From: BOG-908 sp965198825
Lineage (GTDB): Bacteria > Pseudomonadota > Alphaproteobacteria > Acetobacterales > Acetobacteraceae
Assembly (NCBI GenBank): GCA_965198825.1
Contig: CBDAQB010000001.1
Location: forward strand, 186,001-250,000
Reading direction: 5' to 3'
DNA length: 64,000 bases
Part shown: positions 51,343 through 60,616 of the stretch, piece after piece
How positions within the stretch are numbered: position 1 is the stretch's first letter
How the letters are laid out: each line of letters opens with the position of its first letter
Notes under the pieces: model-generated
What the model was told of the DNA's origin: nothing
Database searches by the model: none
What the model saw: the letters and a program-made list of their open reading frames with translations, nothing else
Position numbers and translations under genes: made by a program

Positions 51343-52667
51343 TGCGCGTGGTCCTCGGGCTGATCGTTCTGGCCGCGCTTGCGGTCGGGCTTGGGTGGTG
51401 GCTGCAGCATCTGAGCGGAGCGTTGTCGCTCACGATCGGCACGCTGCAGATACAGACGCCGATTTCCATCGCCTTTGTGGCTTTGGTTCTGACGATCATC
51501 GCCGTCTATCTCGTGCTGCGCATCATTGCGACGATCTTCAGTCTGCCTGGAGCTTTTCGCAGCAGGGGCGAGCGGTCGCGGCGCAGGCGTGGCGAGGCGG
51601 CGGTGACGTCAACGCTGGTGGCGCTGGCCGCACGCGAGCCGAACGATGCGCGCAGACATGCCGCGCGGGCGCAGCGGTTTTTGGGAGAGACGCCGCAGAC
51701 GCTGCTTCTGGCGGCGTATGCCGGGAGTATCGCGGGAGACGAAAGCGCCTCGGAGGCGGCATTCGAGAAGCTCGCGGAGCGGAAGGACTCGGCGTTCCTG
51801 GGGCATCGCGGGTTGTTGCGTCTGGCGATGTCGCGCGGGGATCTCGAGAAGGCCGCGGCGCTGGCGCGCGAGGCCGAAAAAGCCCAGCCCGGGGCTGCGT
51901 GGTTGCGCGAGGAGCGGGTGCATCTAGCGGTGCGCAATCGCGATTGGAAAGAGGCGCTGCAGCTGACGAAGGATGAGGCGCCGAAGGCTGCGTTCGGTGC
52001 GGCGGCGGCCGAGCGGGAGGATGATCCCGAGGTTGCGCGCAAGCTGGCGAAGCAGGCGTGGAAGCGTGATCCGGCGTTGGCGCAGGCCGCCATCGCCTAT
52101 GCAAGGCGGCTACGTGATGGCGGGCGGGAGAAGTCCGCACAGGATGTTTTGCGCAAGAGCTGGGCGGTCAATCCGCATCCCGATTTGGCGGAGTTCGCGC
52201 TGGCGTCTGCGCCGGATAAATTGTCGCGGCTGAAGTCCGGACAGGCGCTCGTCGTTGGCGCGCCGGAGCATGCCGAAAGTCATCTCCTGTTGGGACGCTT
52301 GTCGCTCGATGCGGGATTGCCGGGCGAGGCCATCCGCCACGCCGATGCTGCGGCTTCTGCAGGGCTGGCACAGCGTCGTTTGCATGTGCTGCACGCGGAC
52401 ATCGCCGATGCCGAGGGCGACGAGGCGCGGCAGCGCGATGCCTTGCGGCTGGCGGCTTCGGCGGATGCGGACCCCGGTTGGCGGTGCGCGAACTGCGGCA
52501 CGACGCATGAGAGTTGGCATCCCGCCTGCCCGGTTTGCCACGCCGTTGGGCGGATCTCATGGGCTACGCCACCAAAAGGATTGATTGCTGCGCCTGCTTT
52601 GGAAAGGCCTGCTGTGCTGCCGCTTGACGCTGTCGTGCAGAGCACGATTCCGCGTGGGGGCGCGTGA
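51342..52667 (+). CDS. hemY: HemY-type TPR protein with C-terminal zinc-ribbon
   Basis: A 441-residue member of the HemY_N family, usually encoded after hemD/hemX. Two membrane segments occur at residues 1-25 and 42-65. TPR-like helical repeats follow (LRLAMSRGDLEKAAALAREA and similar). The C-terminus has CANC-x11-CPVC, a zinc-ribbon pair typical of alphaproteobacterial HemY. Its role in heme synthesis is debated. The start overlaps the previous stop as TGATG. Confidence 0.92.
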   Translation: MRVVLGLIVLAALAVGLGWWLQHLSGALSLTIGTLQIQTPISIAFVALVLTIIAVYLVLRIIATIFSLPGAFRSRGERSRRRRGEAAVTSTLVALAAREPNDARRHAARAQRFLGETPQTLLLAAYAGSIAGDESASEAAFEKLAERKDSAFLGHRGLLRLAMSRGDLEKAAALAREAEKAQPGAAWLREERVHLAVRNRDWKEALQLTKDEAPKAAFGAAAAEREDDPEVARKLAKQAWKRDPALAQAAIAYARRLRDGGREKSAQDVLRKSWAVNPHPDLAEFALASAPDKLSRLKSGQALVVGAPEHAESHLLLGRLSLDAGLPGEAIRHADAAASAGLAQRRLHVLHADIADAEGDEARQRDALRLAASADADPGWRCANCGTTHESWHPACPVCHAVGRISWATPPKGLIAAPALERPAVLPLDAVVQSTIPRGGA

Positions 52668-54121
52668 CGCTTCAGAACCGACCTTTTTTGACCAGCCTTG
52701 CGATGCCGCTGATTGTCGATCTGGATGGGACGCTTTCCAGAACGGATACTTTGGTGGAGTCACTCCTGCGGCTACTGGCCCGGCATCCGCTCACACTCTT
52801 GTTTCTGTTGCCCCAATTCTTCAGGGATCGTGCGGCATTCAAGCAGCTGATCGCACAACGCGTTCATCTCGATCCTGCAAGCCTGGCCTACAATCCCGAC
52901 GTTATTGGGCTCGCAGAGGAAGCGCGGCACGATGGACGGCCGGTCTATCTCGTGACCGGGGCGAATGAGGCGATTGCGCGGTCTGTCGCTGCGCATTTGA
53001 AGATTTTCGATGGCGTGTTCGCTTCCGACAGCCAGGTAAATCTGACGCGCGAGAACAAGGCGCGGTTGCTGTGCGGAAAGTTCGGCGAGCGGGGCTACGC
53101 TTACATTGGCGATGCCGTGGCGGACGTGCCGGTCTGGCGCCATGCGGCGGCGGCGATCGTCATGGCCCCGCGTGCTTCGCTGCTGCGCGGGGCGCATGCG
53201 GCTTGCGAGGATGTGACGACCATCGGCGCGGGACCCGATGCCTTCGCTCTCCTGTGTATGGTGTTTCGCGCCATGCGTATTTACCAATGGACGAAAAACT
53301 TCTTGGTTTTCGTGCCTATTTTCGGAGCGCACCGCGGCGACGCGGGCAGTTTGTTGCGTGCCGTTCTGGCTTTTGGAGCGGTAAGCCTATGCGCTTCGTC
53401 CGTATACATACTGAACGACCTGCTTGATTTGCCGCACGACCGGCTTCATCCAACGAAGCGGCTTCGGCCGTTCGCGGCGGGCACATTGGATTTGCGCTTG
53501 GGTCCGCCGTTGTTCGGGCTGTGCCTAATGGGCGGGTTTGCTGCCGCCCTACTCCTTCCATGGTATTTCGGTGCGTTGCTGGCCGGGTATGTCGTTCTGA
53601 CGCTGGCCTATTCTTTTCGGCTGAAGCGTCAGGCGATACTCGACGTCATGGTGCTCGCCGGCCTCTATACTATTCGCCTGTTCCTAGGGGGAGCAGCGAC
53701 GCGTACGCCCATCTCGTTCTGGCTGCTGGCGTTTGCGATGTTTCTGTTCTTCTGCCTGGCAGTGGTAAAGCGGCAAACCGAATTGGTGCGCGTGGCGGCG
53801 CCGGGTGAGAGCGCAGCGAGCGGACGCGGTTATCGCCTGGATGATCTAGGCACATTGCGGAACCTGTCTTCGGCCAGCGGCATGGCGGCGGTCATGGTTC
53901 TGGCACTCTATGTGAACAGCGACGAGGTGCGTGTGCTGTATCGCTCGCCGGAGGCGCTTTGGGCACTGTGTCCGATCCTGTTGTTCTGGGTGAGCCGGGT
54001 GCTGATGCTGTCGCAGCGTGGCGCGTTGCATGACGATCCGGTGGTGTTCGCGCTGACTGATCGTGTCAGTCTGTTGACTGGGCTTGCAGCTTTGGCTGCC
54101 GTGCTCGCTGCCTCGATGTGA
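52664..54121 (+). CDS. HAD-UbiA fusion prenyltransferase, DPPR-synthase-like
   Basis: A 485-residue two-domain protein. Residues 10-200 are a HAD hydrolase (VDLDGTLSRTD and GDAVADVPVW). From about residue 205 a UbiA-type membrane domain begins (AMRIYQWTKNFLVFVPIFGAH), with NDLLDLPHDRLHPTKRLRP containing the Asp-rich NDxxD motif. This resembles decaprenyl-phosphate phosphoribosyltransferase (Rv3806c-type), which puts 5-phosphoribosyl onto polyprenyl phosphate; the HAD domain could then dephosphorylate the product. It starts at GTG with a 4-nt overlap to hemY. The DprE1-like gene follows with another 4-nt overlap. Confidence 0.85.
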   Translation: MTLQNRPFLTSLAMPLIVDLDGTLSRTDTLVESLLRLLARHPLTLLFLLPQFFRDRAAFKQLIAQRVHLDPASLAYNPDVIGLAEEARHDGRPVYLVTGANEAIARSVAAHLKIFDGVFASDSQVNLTRENKARLLCGKFGERGYAYIGDAVADVPVWRHAAAAIVMAPRASLLRGAHAACEDVTTIGAGPDAFALLCMVFRAMRIYQWTKNFLVFVPIFGAHRGDAGSLLRAVLAFGAVSLCASSVYILNDLLDLPHDRLHPTKRLRPFAAGTLDLRLGPPLFGLCLMGGFAAALLLPWYFGALLAGYVVLTLAYSFRLKRQAILDVMVLAGLYTIRLFLGGAATRTPISFWLLAFAMFLFFCLAVVKRQTELVRVAAPGESAASGRGYRLDDLGTLRNLSSASGMAAVMVLALYVNSDEVRVLYRSPEALWALCPILLFWVSRVLMLSQRGALHDDPVVFALTDRVSLLTGLAALAAVLAASM

Positions 54122-55431
54122 GCGTGCCTTCGGTGCCGCTGACCGGCTGGGGGCGCACGCGTGTCAGCCGCTGCACGATCGTTGATCCCGCTGCCGATTT
54201 GTTCAGCGTGAATGCTTTAAGTCCTCACGGCAGCGGTCTCATCGTGCATGCCGGAGGGCGGTCCTATGGGGATTGTGCGCTGAACAGCGGCGGCGACGTG
54301 ATGCTCACGGGCGGGCGCAATCGGATCCTGTCGTGGGATGAGGCGACCTGCATTGCGGAGGTCGAGCCGGGCGTCACGTTTGCTCAGATGCTTGCCGAGT
54401 TTTTACCGCGCGGTTTCATGGTGCCTGTGACGCCCGGCACTGGTTTTGCGACAATGGGCGGCGCTGTGGCGAATGACGTGCACGGCAAGAACCATGAGGT
54501 TGCTGGAAGCTTCTGCCAGCATGTGACATCGCTTGATCTGGTGACGCCCGACGGGACCATGCACAAGTTGACGCCGGGCGATGAATTGTTCGCTGCGACG
54601 GCGGGCGGCATCGGGCTGACTGGGATCATCACGCGCTTGGCGTTGCGTCTGCGCCGGGCATCAGGGGCGGCCATGCGTGTGCGCTCCGACAGGTACGGTG
54701 ATCTCGAGGGCCTTTTGGCGGCGATGGAAGCGGCTTCGGGGGCGACGCATTCCGTGGCCTGGATCGACGGCACGGCAAAAGGTGCGAGGCTCGGACGCGG
54801 GATACTGGAAACAGCCGAGGAGGAGGCAGGTGCGCGGCCACCGCCGCCGGGGCGACGGGCGACTATCCCGTTCGACTTTCCTCGCGCAGTGCTCAATCCT
54901 TGGAGTGTCAGGCTGTTCAACGAAGCCTACTTTCGTCACGTGCCGAAAGCCGGCGCGAGCACCTGTGTGCATGTGGCGCGGTTTCTTTATCCGCTCGATA
55001 GGGTGCTGCGTTGGAACCGCATTTATGGAAGGCGGGGATTTCACCAATTCCAGTGCGTATTGCCGTTTGCACATGGGGCAGAGGGTTTGCGGACGATATT
55101 GGAGATTGTTGCGAGGTCGGGACAGGCGTCGTTCTTGTCGGTGCTGAAGCGGTTGGGTGCTGGATCGGCTGGATATTTGTCGTTTCCGCAGCCGGGATAC
55201 ACACTTGCACTCGATTTTCCTGCACGCGACGAGACGCCGGCGCTTTATGCGCGATTGGTGGAGCAGGTCTTGCGGTACGGCGGACGCATTTATCTCGGCA
55301 AGGATGCGCTGCTAAGCGTTGAACAGTTTCGGGCGATGTATCCGCAGTGGGAGGCGTTCGCGGCCATTCTCGCGCGCGTGGACCCCGAGCGGCTAATGCA
55401 ATCCGACATGCGGCGGCGGCTCGGACTGTGA
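54118..55431 (+). CDS. DprE1-like FAD-dependent oxidoreductase
   Basis: A 437-residue flavoprotein like decaprenylphosphoryl-beta-D-ribose 2-oxidase, which begins epimerisation to the arabinose form. The FAD domain has VHAGGRSYGDCALNSGG, PVTPGTGFATMGGAVANDVHGKNHE and GGIGLTGII (parts quoted). The HGKNH block is the DprE1-type active-site sequence, and a conserved Lys occurs in RIYLGKDALL near the end. The start is GTG 54118. The usual partner DprE2 (an SDR) is not in this operon. Confidence 0.88.
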   Translation: MSVPSVPLTGWGRTRVSRCTIVDPAADLFSVNALSPHGSGLIVHAGGRSYGDCALNSGGDVMLTGGRNRILSWDEATCIAEVEPGVTFAQMLAEFLPRGFMVPVTPGTGFATMGGAVANDVHGKNHEVAGSFCQHVTSLDLVTPDGTMHKLTPGDELFAATAGGIGLTGIITRLALRLRRASGAAMRVRSDRYGDLEGLLAAMEAASGATHSVAWIDGTAKGARLGRGILETAEEEAGARPPPPGRRATIPFDFPRAVLNPWSVRLFNEAYFRHVPKAGASTCVHVARFLYPLDRVLRWNRIYGRRGFHQFQCVLPFAHGAEGLRTILEIVARSGQASFLSVLKRLGAGSAGYLSFPQPGYTLALDFPARDETPALYARLVEQVLRYGGRIYLGKDALLSVEQFRAMYPQWEAFAAILARVDPERLMQSDMRRRLGL

Positions 55432-56633
55432 TGCGGCGCTGGAGCACAGTGCCGGCCGTCAGGGCCGCGATCCTTGTTTTCGCGGTGGCAGGGCCGGTCG
55501 GCTGGTTTCTGTTCCTGAGCCTGTATAGCCGCGCGCCGGCGCAGGATCTGATGGTGTTTCACACGGCCGGGAAGCTCGCGCTCGTCGGCGACTGGGCGCT
55601 GCTGCGTGACGGCAACGCCTTTACCGATTTGCTGAACCGGACGCACGACGCATGGCTGCGCGGTCCACTGGTTCTTCATCCTTGGGTTTATCCACCTCCG
55701 ACTTTGCTGATTGCCGCGCCGCTGGGCAGGCTGCCTTTCGCACTCGCCTACACGTTGTTCGTGGGCGGAAGCCTGGCAGTTTTCGTCGCCGGCCTGTGGC
55801 GGTGGTTTGCTCATGCGCAAGCGCGGCCGCTCTGGATCTTGCTGGTGCTGCTGTGCCCGGCTGTTGCGTTTTGCCTGGGCGCCGGGCAGCTAAGCTTTCT
55901 CATCGCGGCTGTGTTTCTCTTTGCGATGCCGCTGCTCCAGACGCAGAATTTCGGTGCAGGATGCTTGTTGGGATTGCTGCTCGTAAAACCGCAGTTCGCC
56001 TTGATGGTGCCGGTCGCGCTGTTGGCTGGGCGGCTCTGGTGGGCGATCGCAGGGGCGGCATGCTCGGTCGTTGTGCTCGTGCTGCTCAGCTTCACCTTCG
56101 GCCTGGCTCCCTGGCGGGACTGGCTGCATCTCATGCTGTCCGGAGATCCCGCGCTCGCCGCGTGGATGGAGACAGGCCGGCATTTCGGGCAGAGCGTGGA
56201 TACCTATGTGCGGCTGCTCGGTGGATCAGCGCTGCTGGCTTTGCTGTTCCAGATAGCGGCGATCTGTGTTTCGGCTGCTTGCGTATGGGTGGCGTTCGCA
56301 GGAGGGCGATCGTTGCAGCAACGCGCAGTGGTTTTGCTTTGTGCCGCGGTGTTCGCAGCGCCGCATGCGGGAAATTACGACGATGTGCTGCTTGGCACAG
56401 CGGCGGTGATCACTCTGGCCGAAGCGACGCAACGGCTGTTGCGGCCGGGCGAGGGATTGCTTGCCATAGGCGTGTGGCTGGGGACGATCGTCAACCCGCC
56501 GGCACTCATGATGCTCGCGGGCTTTGCCGTGCTGACTGTGGCTTCGTTCGCAACACCGTTGCTGACGCTGGGGCTCATGGTCACGGCGTTGCGGGCTGCG
56601 CCCGCGTTGGCAGACGTCCGTTTCAGGGCTTAA
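55431..56633 (+). CDS. GT87-like (DUF2029) polyprenol-phosphate sugar transferase
   Basis: A 400-residue membrane protein with about ten hydrophobic helices. It has the GT-C/GT87 pattern: after the first helix a periplasmic loop begins with QDLMVFHTAG, holding the expected acidic residue, then PWVYPPPTLL and LLLVKPQFALMVP. Such enzymes use polyprenyl-phosphate sugars as donors. It follows the DprE1-like gene with a 1-nt overlap, which suggests it uses the pentose donor made by the two preceding gene products. Confidence 0.83.
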   Translation: MRRWSTVPAVRAAILVFAVAGPVGWFLFLSLYSRAPAQDLMVFHTAGKLALVGDWALLRDGNAFTDLLNRTHDAWLRGPLVLHPWVYPPPTLLIAAPLGRLPFALAYTLFVGGSLAVFVAGLWRWFAHAQARPLWILLVLLCPAVAFCLGAGQLSFLIAAVFLFAMPLLQTQNFGAGCLLGLLLVKPQFALMVPVALLAGRLWWAIAGAACSVVVLVLLSFTFGLAPWRDWLHLMLSGDPALAAWMETGRHFGQSVDTYVRLLGGSALLALLFQIAAICVSAACVWVAFAGGRSLQQRAVVLLCAAVFAAPHAGNYDDVLLGTAAVITLAEATQRLLRPGEGLLAIGVWLGTIVNPPALMMLAGFAVLTVASFATPLLTLGLMVTALRAAPALADVRFRA

Positions 56634-56659
56634 CTGAAGACTTCGGGAGGGATCCGCTC

Positions 56660-58297
56660 ATGAAGATTAGTGGCAGCAGGGTTGCAACGTGGATTATGGT
56701 GCCAGCCTTGGCGGCGTTCGTCACCGGTGGGACGGCGCAGGGCGAGGAGCATGCGCTGCTGTCTGCGCATGTGCCCGATGTCGTTGCGACCCATCAGGCC
56801 GCGCGCGTGGCCGCGCCTGATCCTTCGGCCACCATGTTGGTTTCCGTGTCCCTGCCGCAGCGCAATCAGGCGGCGCTGCAGAGCCTGCTCACCGATATCA
56901 CCAATCCGGCGTCGCCGAACTACCGGCATTACCTTTCGGTGCAGGCGTTCACCGACCGCTTCGGTCCAACGAAGGCCGATTACGAGGCTGCACGCAGCTT
57001 CTTTGCGGATAGCGGCCTGAGCGTGGTGGCGACGGCGCCCAACCGGTATCTGCTCACTGTCTCAGGGCGCGTCGCCGACATCGAGCGCGTATTCCATGTC
57101 ACCCTGGGGCTCTATAAGCATCCTACGGAGAACCGGCTGTTTGTGTCGCCTGACCGGGAGCCGACCCTCGACCTTGCAGTGCCCGTGCAGCATGTGACGG
57201 GGCTCGACGATCTCGATCTTCCGCGCGCGAGGCTGGTGAAGAGCGCATGGAGCCCACGCGCGCCAACCGGTTCAGGGCCTGACGGCAACTTCATCGGGAG
57301 CGATATCCGTCGCGCCTATGTTGGGGACAGCAAGCTGGACGGCTCAGGACAGACAGTGGGGCTGATGGAATTGGGCGGCTATGAGCAGTCTGACGTAGAA
57401 GCCTATTTTGCATCGGTGAACCAGAAGCTGACAGTGCCGGTCATTGGCATTTCGACAGATGGCGCCAAGCTCGGCTGCAAGAGCAAGTGCGACGATAGCG
57501 AGCAGGTGCTCGACATCGAATACGCGATTTCCATGGCGCCCGGGCTCAATGCCGTGCAGGTTTATGTCGGGCGTAATGCCGAAGACGTGCTGAACAGGAT
57601 GGCAAGTGACGATAGGAGCCAGCAGCTCAGCACTTCCTGGGGCTGGGGCGTGCGCGAATATCCGACAGACCATCCGCTATTTCTCGAAATGGCGGCGCAG
57701 GGGCAGACTCTGCTGACGGCAAGCGGAGACTATTCGTCGCTGAAGGCGAGCGACCCATGGCCCGAGGAGGATGCGTTCATCACCTCGGTGGGCGGCACCG
57801 ATCTGCGCACGGTTACGCCCGGCGGCGCGTGGAAGAGCGAGACCGGCTGGAACGGCAGCGCGGGCGGGCCTGCCCTGGGCAAGATGTTTCCCATTGCAAG
57901 CTACCAGCTGCGGTTCGTCAATTCGGCGAATGGCGCGTCAAAAAAGTGGCGCAATGTGCCGGATATCGCTGGCGACGCGAACGTTGATAATTATATCTGC
58001 GCCGATGGAGGCTGCGGCGGCGGCAATGGCGGAACGAGCTTTGCTTCGCCGATTTGGGCCGGCTTCATCGCTCTCGTGAACGAGCGGGCAGCAAAGATAG
58101 GGCGGCCGCAGGTAGGTTTCATCAATCCGGCGCTTTATGCGCTCGGCGGACGGCCGGACTATGATTCGCTCTTCCATGATGAGGTGCAAGGAAAGAGCGG
58201 GCTGTATTCGGCCAGCTTCTCGTTCGACCTAGTCACTGGCTTGGGCTCGCCGCAGGTGGATTTGATCAACGCGCTGGCCGGCGGCAACGGGGAATAG
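56660..58297 (+). CDS. Sedolisin (S53) family acid serine-carboxyl peptidase, pro-kumamolisin type
   Basis: A 545-residue exported peptidase active at acid pH by family. GGGAGG stands before the ATG at 56660; a longer frame upstream is a shadow of the GT87 gene. Signal peptide, then a pro-domain at about residues 40-180 (VSLPQRNQAALQSLLTDITNPASPNYRHYLS in parts). The catalytic domain has Glu281 and Asp285 in DSEQVLDIEYA, the oxyanion Asp in TASGDYSS, and Ser460 in GGTSFASPIWAG. Calcium-site residues are likely at the C-terminus (FDLVTGLGSP). Confidence 0.94.
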   Translation: MKISGSRVATWIMVPALAAFVTGGTAQGEEHALLSAHVPDVVATHQAARVAAPDPSATMLVSVSLPQRNQAALQSLLTDITNPASPNYRHYLSVQAFTDRFGPTKADYEAARSFFADSGLSVVATAPNRYLLTVSGRVADIERVFHVTLGLYKHPTENRLFVSPDREPTLDLAVPVQHVTGLDDLDLPRARLVKSAWSPRAPTGSGPDGNFIGSDIRRAYVGDSKLDGSGQTVGLMELGGYEQSDVEAYFASVNQKLTVPVIGISTDGAKLGCKSKCDDSEQVLDIEYAISMAPGLNAVQVYVGRNAEDVLNRMASDDRSQQLSTSWGWGVREYPTDHPLFLEMAAQGQTLLTASGDYSSLKASDPWPEEDAFITSVGGTDLRTVTPGGAWKSETGWNGSAGGPALGKMFPIASYQLRFVNSANGASKKWRNVPDIAGDANVDNYICADGGCGGGNGGTSFASPIWAGFIALVNERAAKIGRPQVGFINPALYALGGRPDYDSLFHDEVQGKSGLYSASFSFDLVTGLGSPQVDLINALAGGNGE

Positions 58298-58325
58298 CGC
58301 ATCCATAAGCAAGAAGGAAACATCG

Positions 58326-59507
58326 ATGCAGAACGATCCTGTCGTCATTTGCTCCTATGCACGCACGCCGATGGGGGCATTTCAGGGGGCGCTTGCAGGC
58401 GCCTCAGCGCCTGAGTTGGGTGCCGCCGCAGTGCGTGCAGCAGTGGAGCGGGCCGGGGTTCGCGGTGAAGATGTAGAGCGCATCTACATGGGTTGTGTTC
58501 TCGCGGCGGGGTTGGGGCAGGCGCCTGCCAGGCAGGCGGCTTTGAGCGCCGGATTGCCGCTCGGCGTGGAGGCGACGACGCTGAACAAGATGTGCGGCTC
58601 CGGACTGCAGGCGGTGGCGATGGCTACCGACGCGCTGGCTGCCGGCACTGTCGAACTGATGGTCGCCGGGGGCATGGAGAGCATGACGAACGCCCCCTAT
58701 CTGCTCGCCAAACATCGGAGCGGCGCGCGGCTTGGCCACGATAGCATCAAGGATTCAATGTTTCTCGATGGGCTTGAGGATGCCTACGACGCAGGCAAAT
58801 TGATGGGCGCATTCGCAGACGAGAGCGCGCGCGATTACCAGTTCACGCGGCAGGACCAGGATGCCTATGCGTTACGCTCGCTGGAGCGCGCGAAGAGCGC
58901 CATCGACAGCGGCGCTTTTGCGCGAGAAATCGTCGCAGTGACATTGCAGGGTGCCCGCGGCATCGTCGTGGATACCGACGAGCAACCGGGCAAGGCGAAG
59001 CCTGAGAAAATTCCTCAGCTGAAGCCTGCCTTCAACAAAGACGGCACTGTGACTGCAGCGAATGCATCGTCCATTTCCGATGGCGCCGCTGCCCTCGTCA
59101 TGACGCGCCGAAGCGTAGCGGATAAGCTCGGCCTTCCGGTACTCGCGCGCGTGGTGGCGCACGCTTCGCACGCGCATGAGCCTGGCCGCTTCACCACGGC
59201 GCCGGTGCCGGCAATGCGAAAGTTGCTGGCCAAGGCCGGATGGTCGGCCGAAGACGTCGATCTGTTCGAGGTGAATGAGGCGTTCGCCGTCGTGGCCATG
59301 ATCGCGGCACGCGAACTCGGCATTCCTGATGAGAAGCTGAACGTCAATGGCGGGGCAACGGCGCTCGGCCATCCGATCGGAGCGAGCGGTGCGCGGATAT
59401 TGGCGACCTTGCTGGGGGCTTTGCAAAATCGTGGGCTGGTGCGCGGGGTGGCTAGCCTTTGTATTGGGGGCGGAGAGGCTATCGCTTTGGCTGTGGAGAT
59501 GGACTGA
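58326..59507 (+). CDS. Acetyl-CoA C-acetyltransferase (thiolase II)
   Basis: Condenses two acetyl-CoA to acetoacetyl-CoA or degrades it. It is 393 residues. The active-site residues are Cys90 in NKMCGSGLQ, His349 in ALGHPIGASG and Cys379 in SLCIGGGEA. It could serve PHA synthesis (PhaA), though phaC is 55 kb away and phaB is not seen here, or ketone-body and mevalonate-type metabolism. Repeat copy 6 follows directly. Confidence 0.94.
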   Translation: MQNDPVVICSYARTPMGAFQGALAGASAPELGAAAVRAAVERAGVRGEDVERIYMGCVLAAGLGQAPARQAALSAGLPLGVEATTLNKMCGSGLQAVAMATDALAAGTVELMVAGGMESMTNAPYLLAKHRSGARLGHDSIKDSMFLDGLEDAYDAGKLMGAFADESARDYQFTRQDQDAYALRSLERAKSAIDSGAFAREIVAVTLQGARGIVVDTDEQPGKAKPEKIPQLKPAFNKDGTVTAANASSISDGAAALVMTRRSVADKLGLPVLARVVAHASHAHEPGRFTTAPVPAMRKLLAKAGWSAEDVDLFEVNEAFAVVAMIAARELGIPDEKLNVNGGATALGHPIGASGARILATLLGALQNRGLVRGVASLCIGGGEAIALAVEMD

Positions 59508-59638
59508 AGGAAGGACTTCTTTTTTGAGAAAAAGAAGCAAAAAACTTTTGCGACTTGGGACCGAGATCGTGGGTACGCCCAGCCCTTAGGTCCAAAAGTT
59601 TTTTGGTTCTTTTTTTCGAAAAAGAACTGCTTGCTGTT
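59508..59638. repeat. Dispersed A/T-hairpin repeat, copy 6
   Basis: A full copy with the core inverted relative to copy 1: GGAAGGACTTC, hairpin TTTTTTGAGAAAAAG, GCAAAAAACTTTTG, then GGGACCGAGATCGTGGG, TCCAAAAGTTTTTTGG and hairpin GTTCTTTTTTTCGAAAAAGAAC. It sits between convergent genes. Confidence 0.9.
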
Positions 59639-60523
59639 CTAATACTCCATATTGCGAAGATCAGTAAGCAAGTCGGGCCCAGTGGGCTGCCAGCCGAGTC
59701 TTTCCCGCGTGAGCGCGCTGGAGGCGGAGAGGTCCATGGCTGCGAAGGCCGCGAACCATCCGAAATGCCCGGCCGCTTCTTCGGGGGAGATAGAGACCAC
59801 CGGTACTTTCAAGCCTGCGCCAACGACTTCTGCGATGTCACGCGCCGAGATCCCTTCTTCCGCGACGGCGTTATATCTGGCGCCGGGTGAATGCTTCTCG
59901 AGGGCGAGCCTGAAGAGTCTGGCGACGTCCGAAACATGGGCGGCGGACCAGCGGTTTTGGCCTTCGCCAACGTATGCTGACTTGCCTTTCTCACGGGCGA
60001 GAGCGACGGCGAGTGTGATGAAGCCTTGCTTGACCGTGTCGTGCACTTGAGGAAGGCGCATGACCACGACGTTGACGCCTGCGTCCAAGAGTGCTGCGCC
60101 TGCCTGTTCGGAGGCCACCCTGGGATTGGGGTGGCTGAAATCGCAGATGTCTTCGCTCGCGAGTTGGCCGGGAGCGGCGATGCCTATGCCGACGCCTGAG
60201 GTAATGAGGAGTGGGCGGTCCGATCCCTTGAGCGCTGCGCCCATGGTTTCGACCACGCGCCGGTCTTTTTCGCAGTTCGCTACAAAGTTTGAGAAATCAT
60301 GGTCGAAGGCGGTGTGGATGACGCCGTCGCACTGGGCGGCGCCGCTGCGCAGGCTTTCAAGATCCTCGAGTGTTCCGCGATGGACTTCCGCGCCTGCGAC
60401 TCTAAGCGACTGGGCGCCGGCGTCCGACCGGGTCAAGCCAAGAACCTTGTGGCCTGCTTCGATGAGTTCTGTGACGATCCGGGAGCCGATGAAGCCGGTG
60501 GCGCCGGTGACGAATACACGCAC
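59639..60523 (-). CDS. NAD(P)-dependent epimerase/dehydratase family (atypical extended SDR)
   Basis: A 294-residue Rossmann oxidoreductase. VFVTGATGFIGSRIVTELIEAGH is the nucleotide-binding start (Gly-x-x-Gly-x-x-Gly); DGVIHTAFDHDF follows. The classical YxxxK is replaced (SEQAGAALL region), typical of atypical SDRs. The start is GTG 60523, with GGAGG eight bases before; a TTG further up overlaps that site. It is divergent from an XRE regulator that probably controls it. Confidence 0.86.
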   Translation of the reverse strand: MRVFVTGATGFIGSRIVTELIEAGHKVLGLTRSDAGAQSLRVAGAEVHRGTLEDLESLRSGAAQCDGVIHTAFDHDFSNFVANCEKDRRVVETMGAALKGSDRPLLITSGVGIGIAAPGQLASEDICDFSHPNPRVASEQAGAALLDAGVNVVVMRLPQVHDTVKQGFITLAVALAREKGKSAYVGEGQNRWSAAHVSDVARLFRLALEKHSPGARYNAVAEEGISARDIAEVVGAGLKVPVVSISPEEAAGHFGWFAAFAAMDLSASSALTRERLGWQPTGPDLLTDLRNMEY

Positions 60524-60616
60524 GAGATGATCCTCCAAAGTCGTAGCCGTGTGTGGGCCCTTTGCTCATGCTGTTAAAGATGTTAGATTATCCTGGTATA
60601 GAGTTTAACGGGGTGA

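Noticed and set aside
55652..58297. 881-residue sedolisin with a long N-terminal extension
   Set aside because: The first 336 residues overlap the GT87-like gene in another frame. A strong GGGAGG and a signal peptide mark ATG 56660 as the start.
59639..60523. The SDR gene as the missing DprE2 of the polyprenyl-pentose module
   Set aside because: It is an atypical extended SDR (epimerase/dehydratase type) divergent from its own regulator, not a classical short SDR with YxxxK as DprE2 is.
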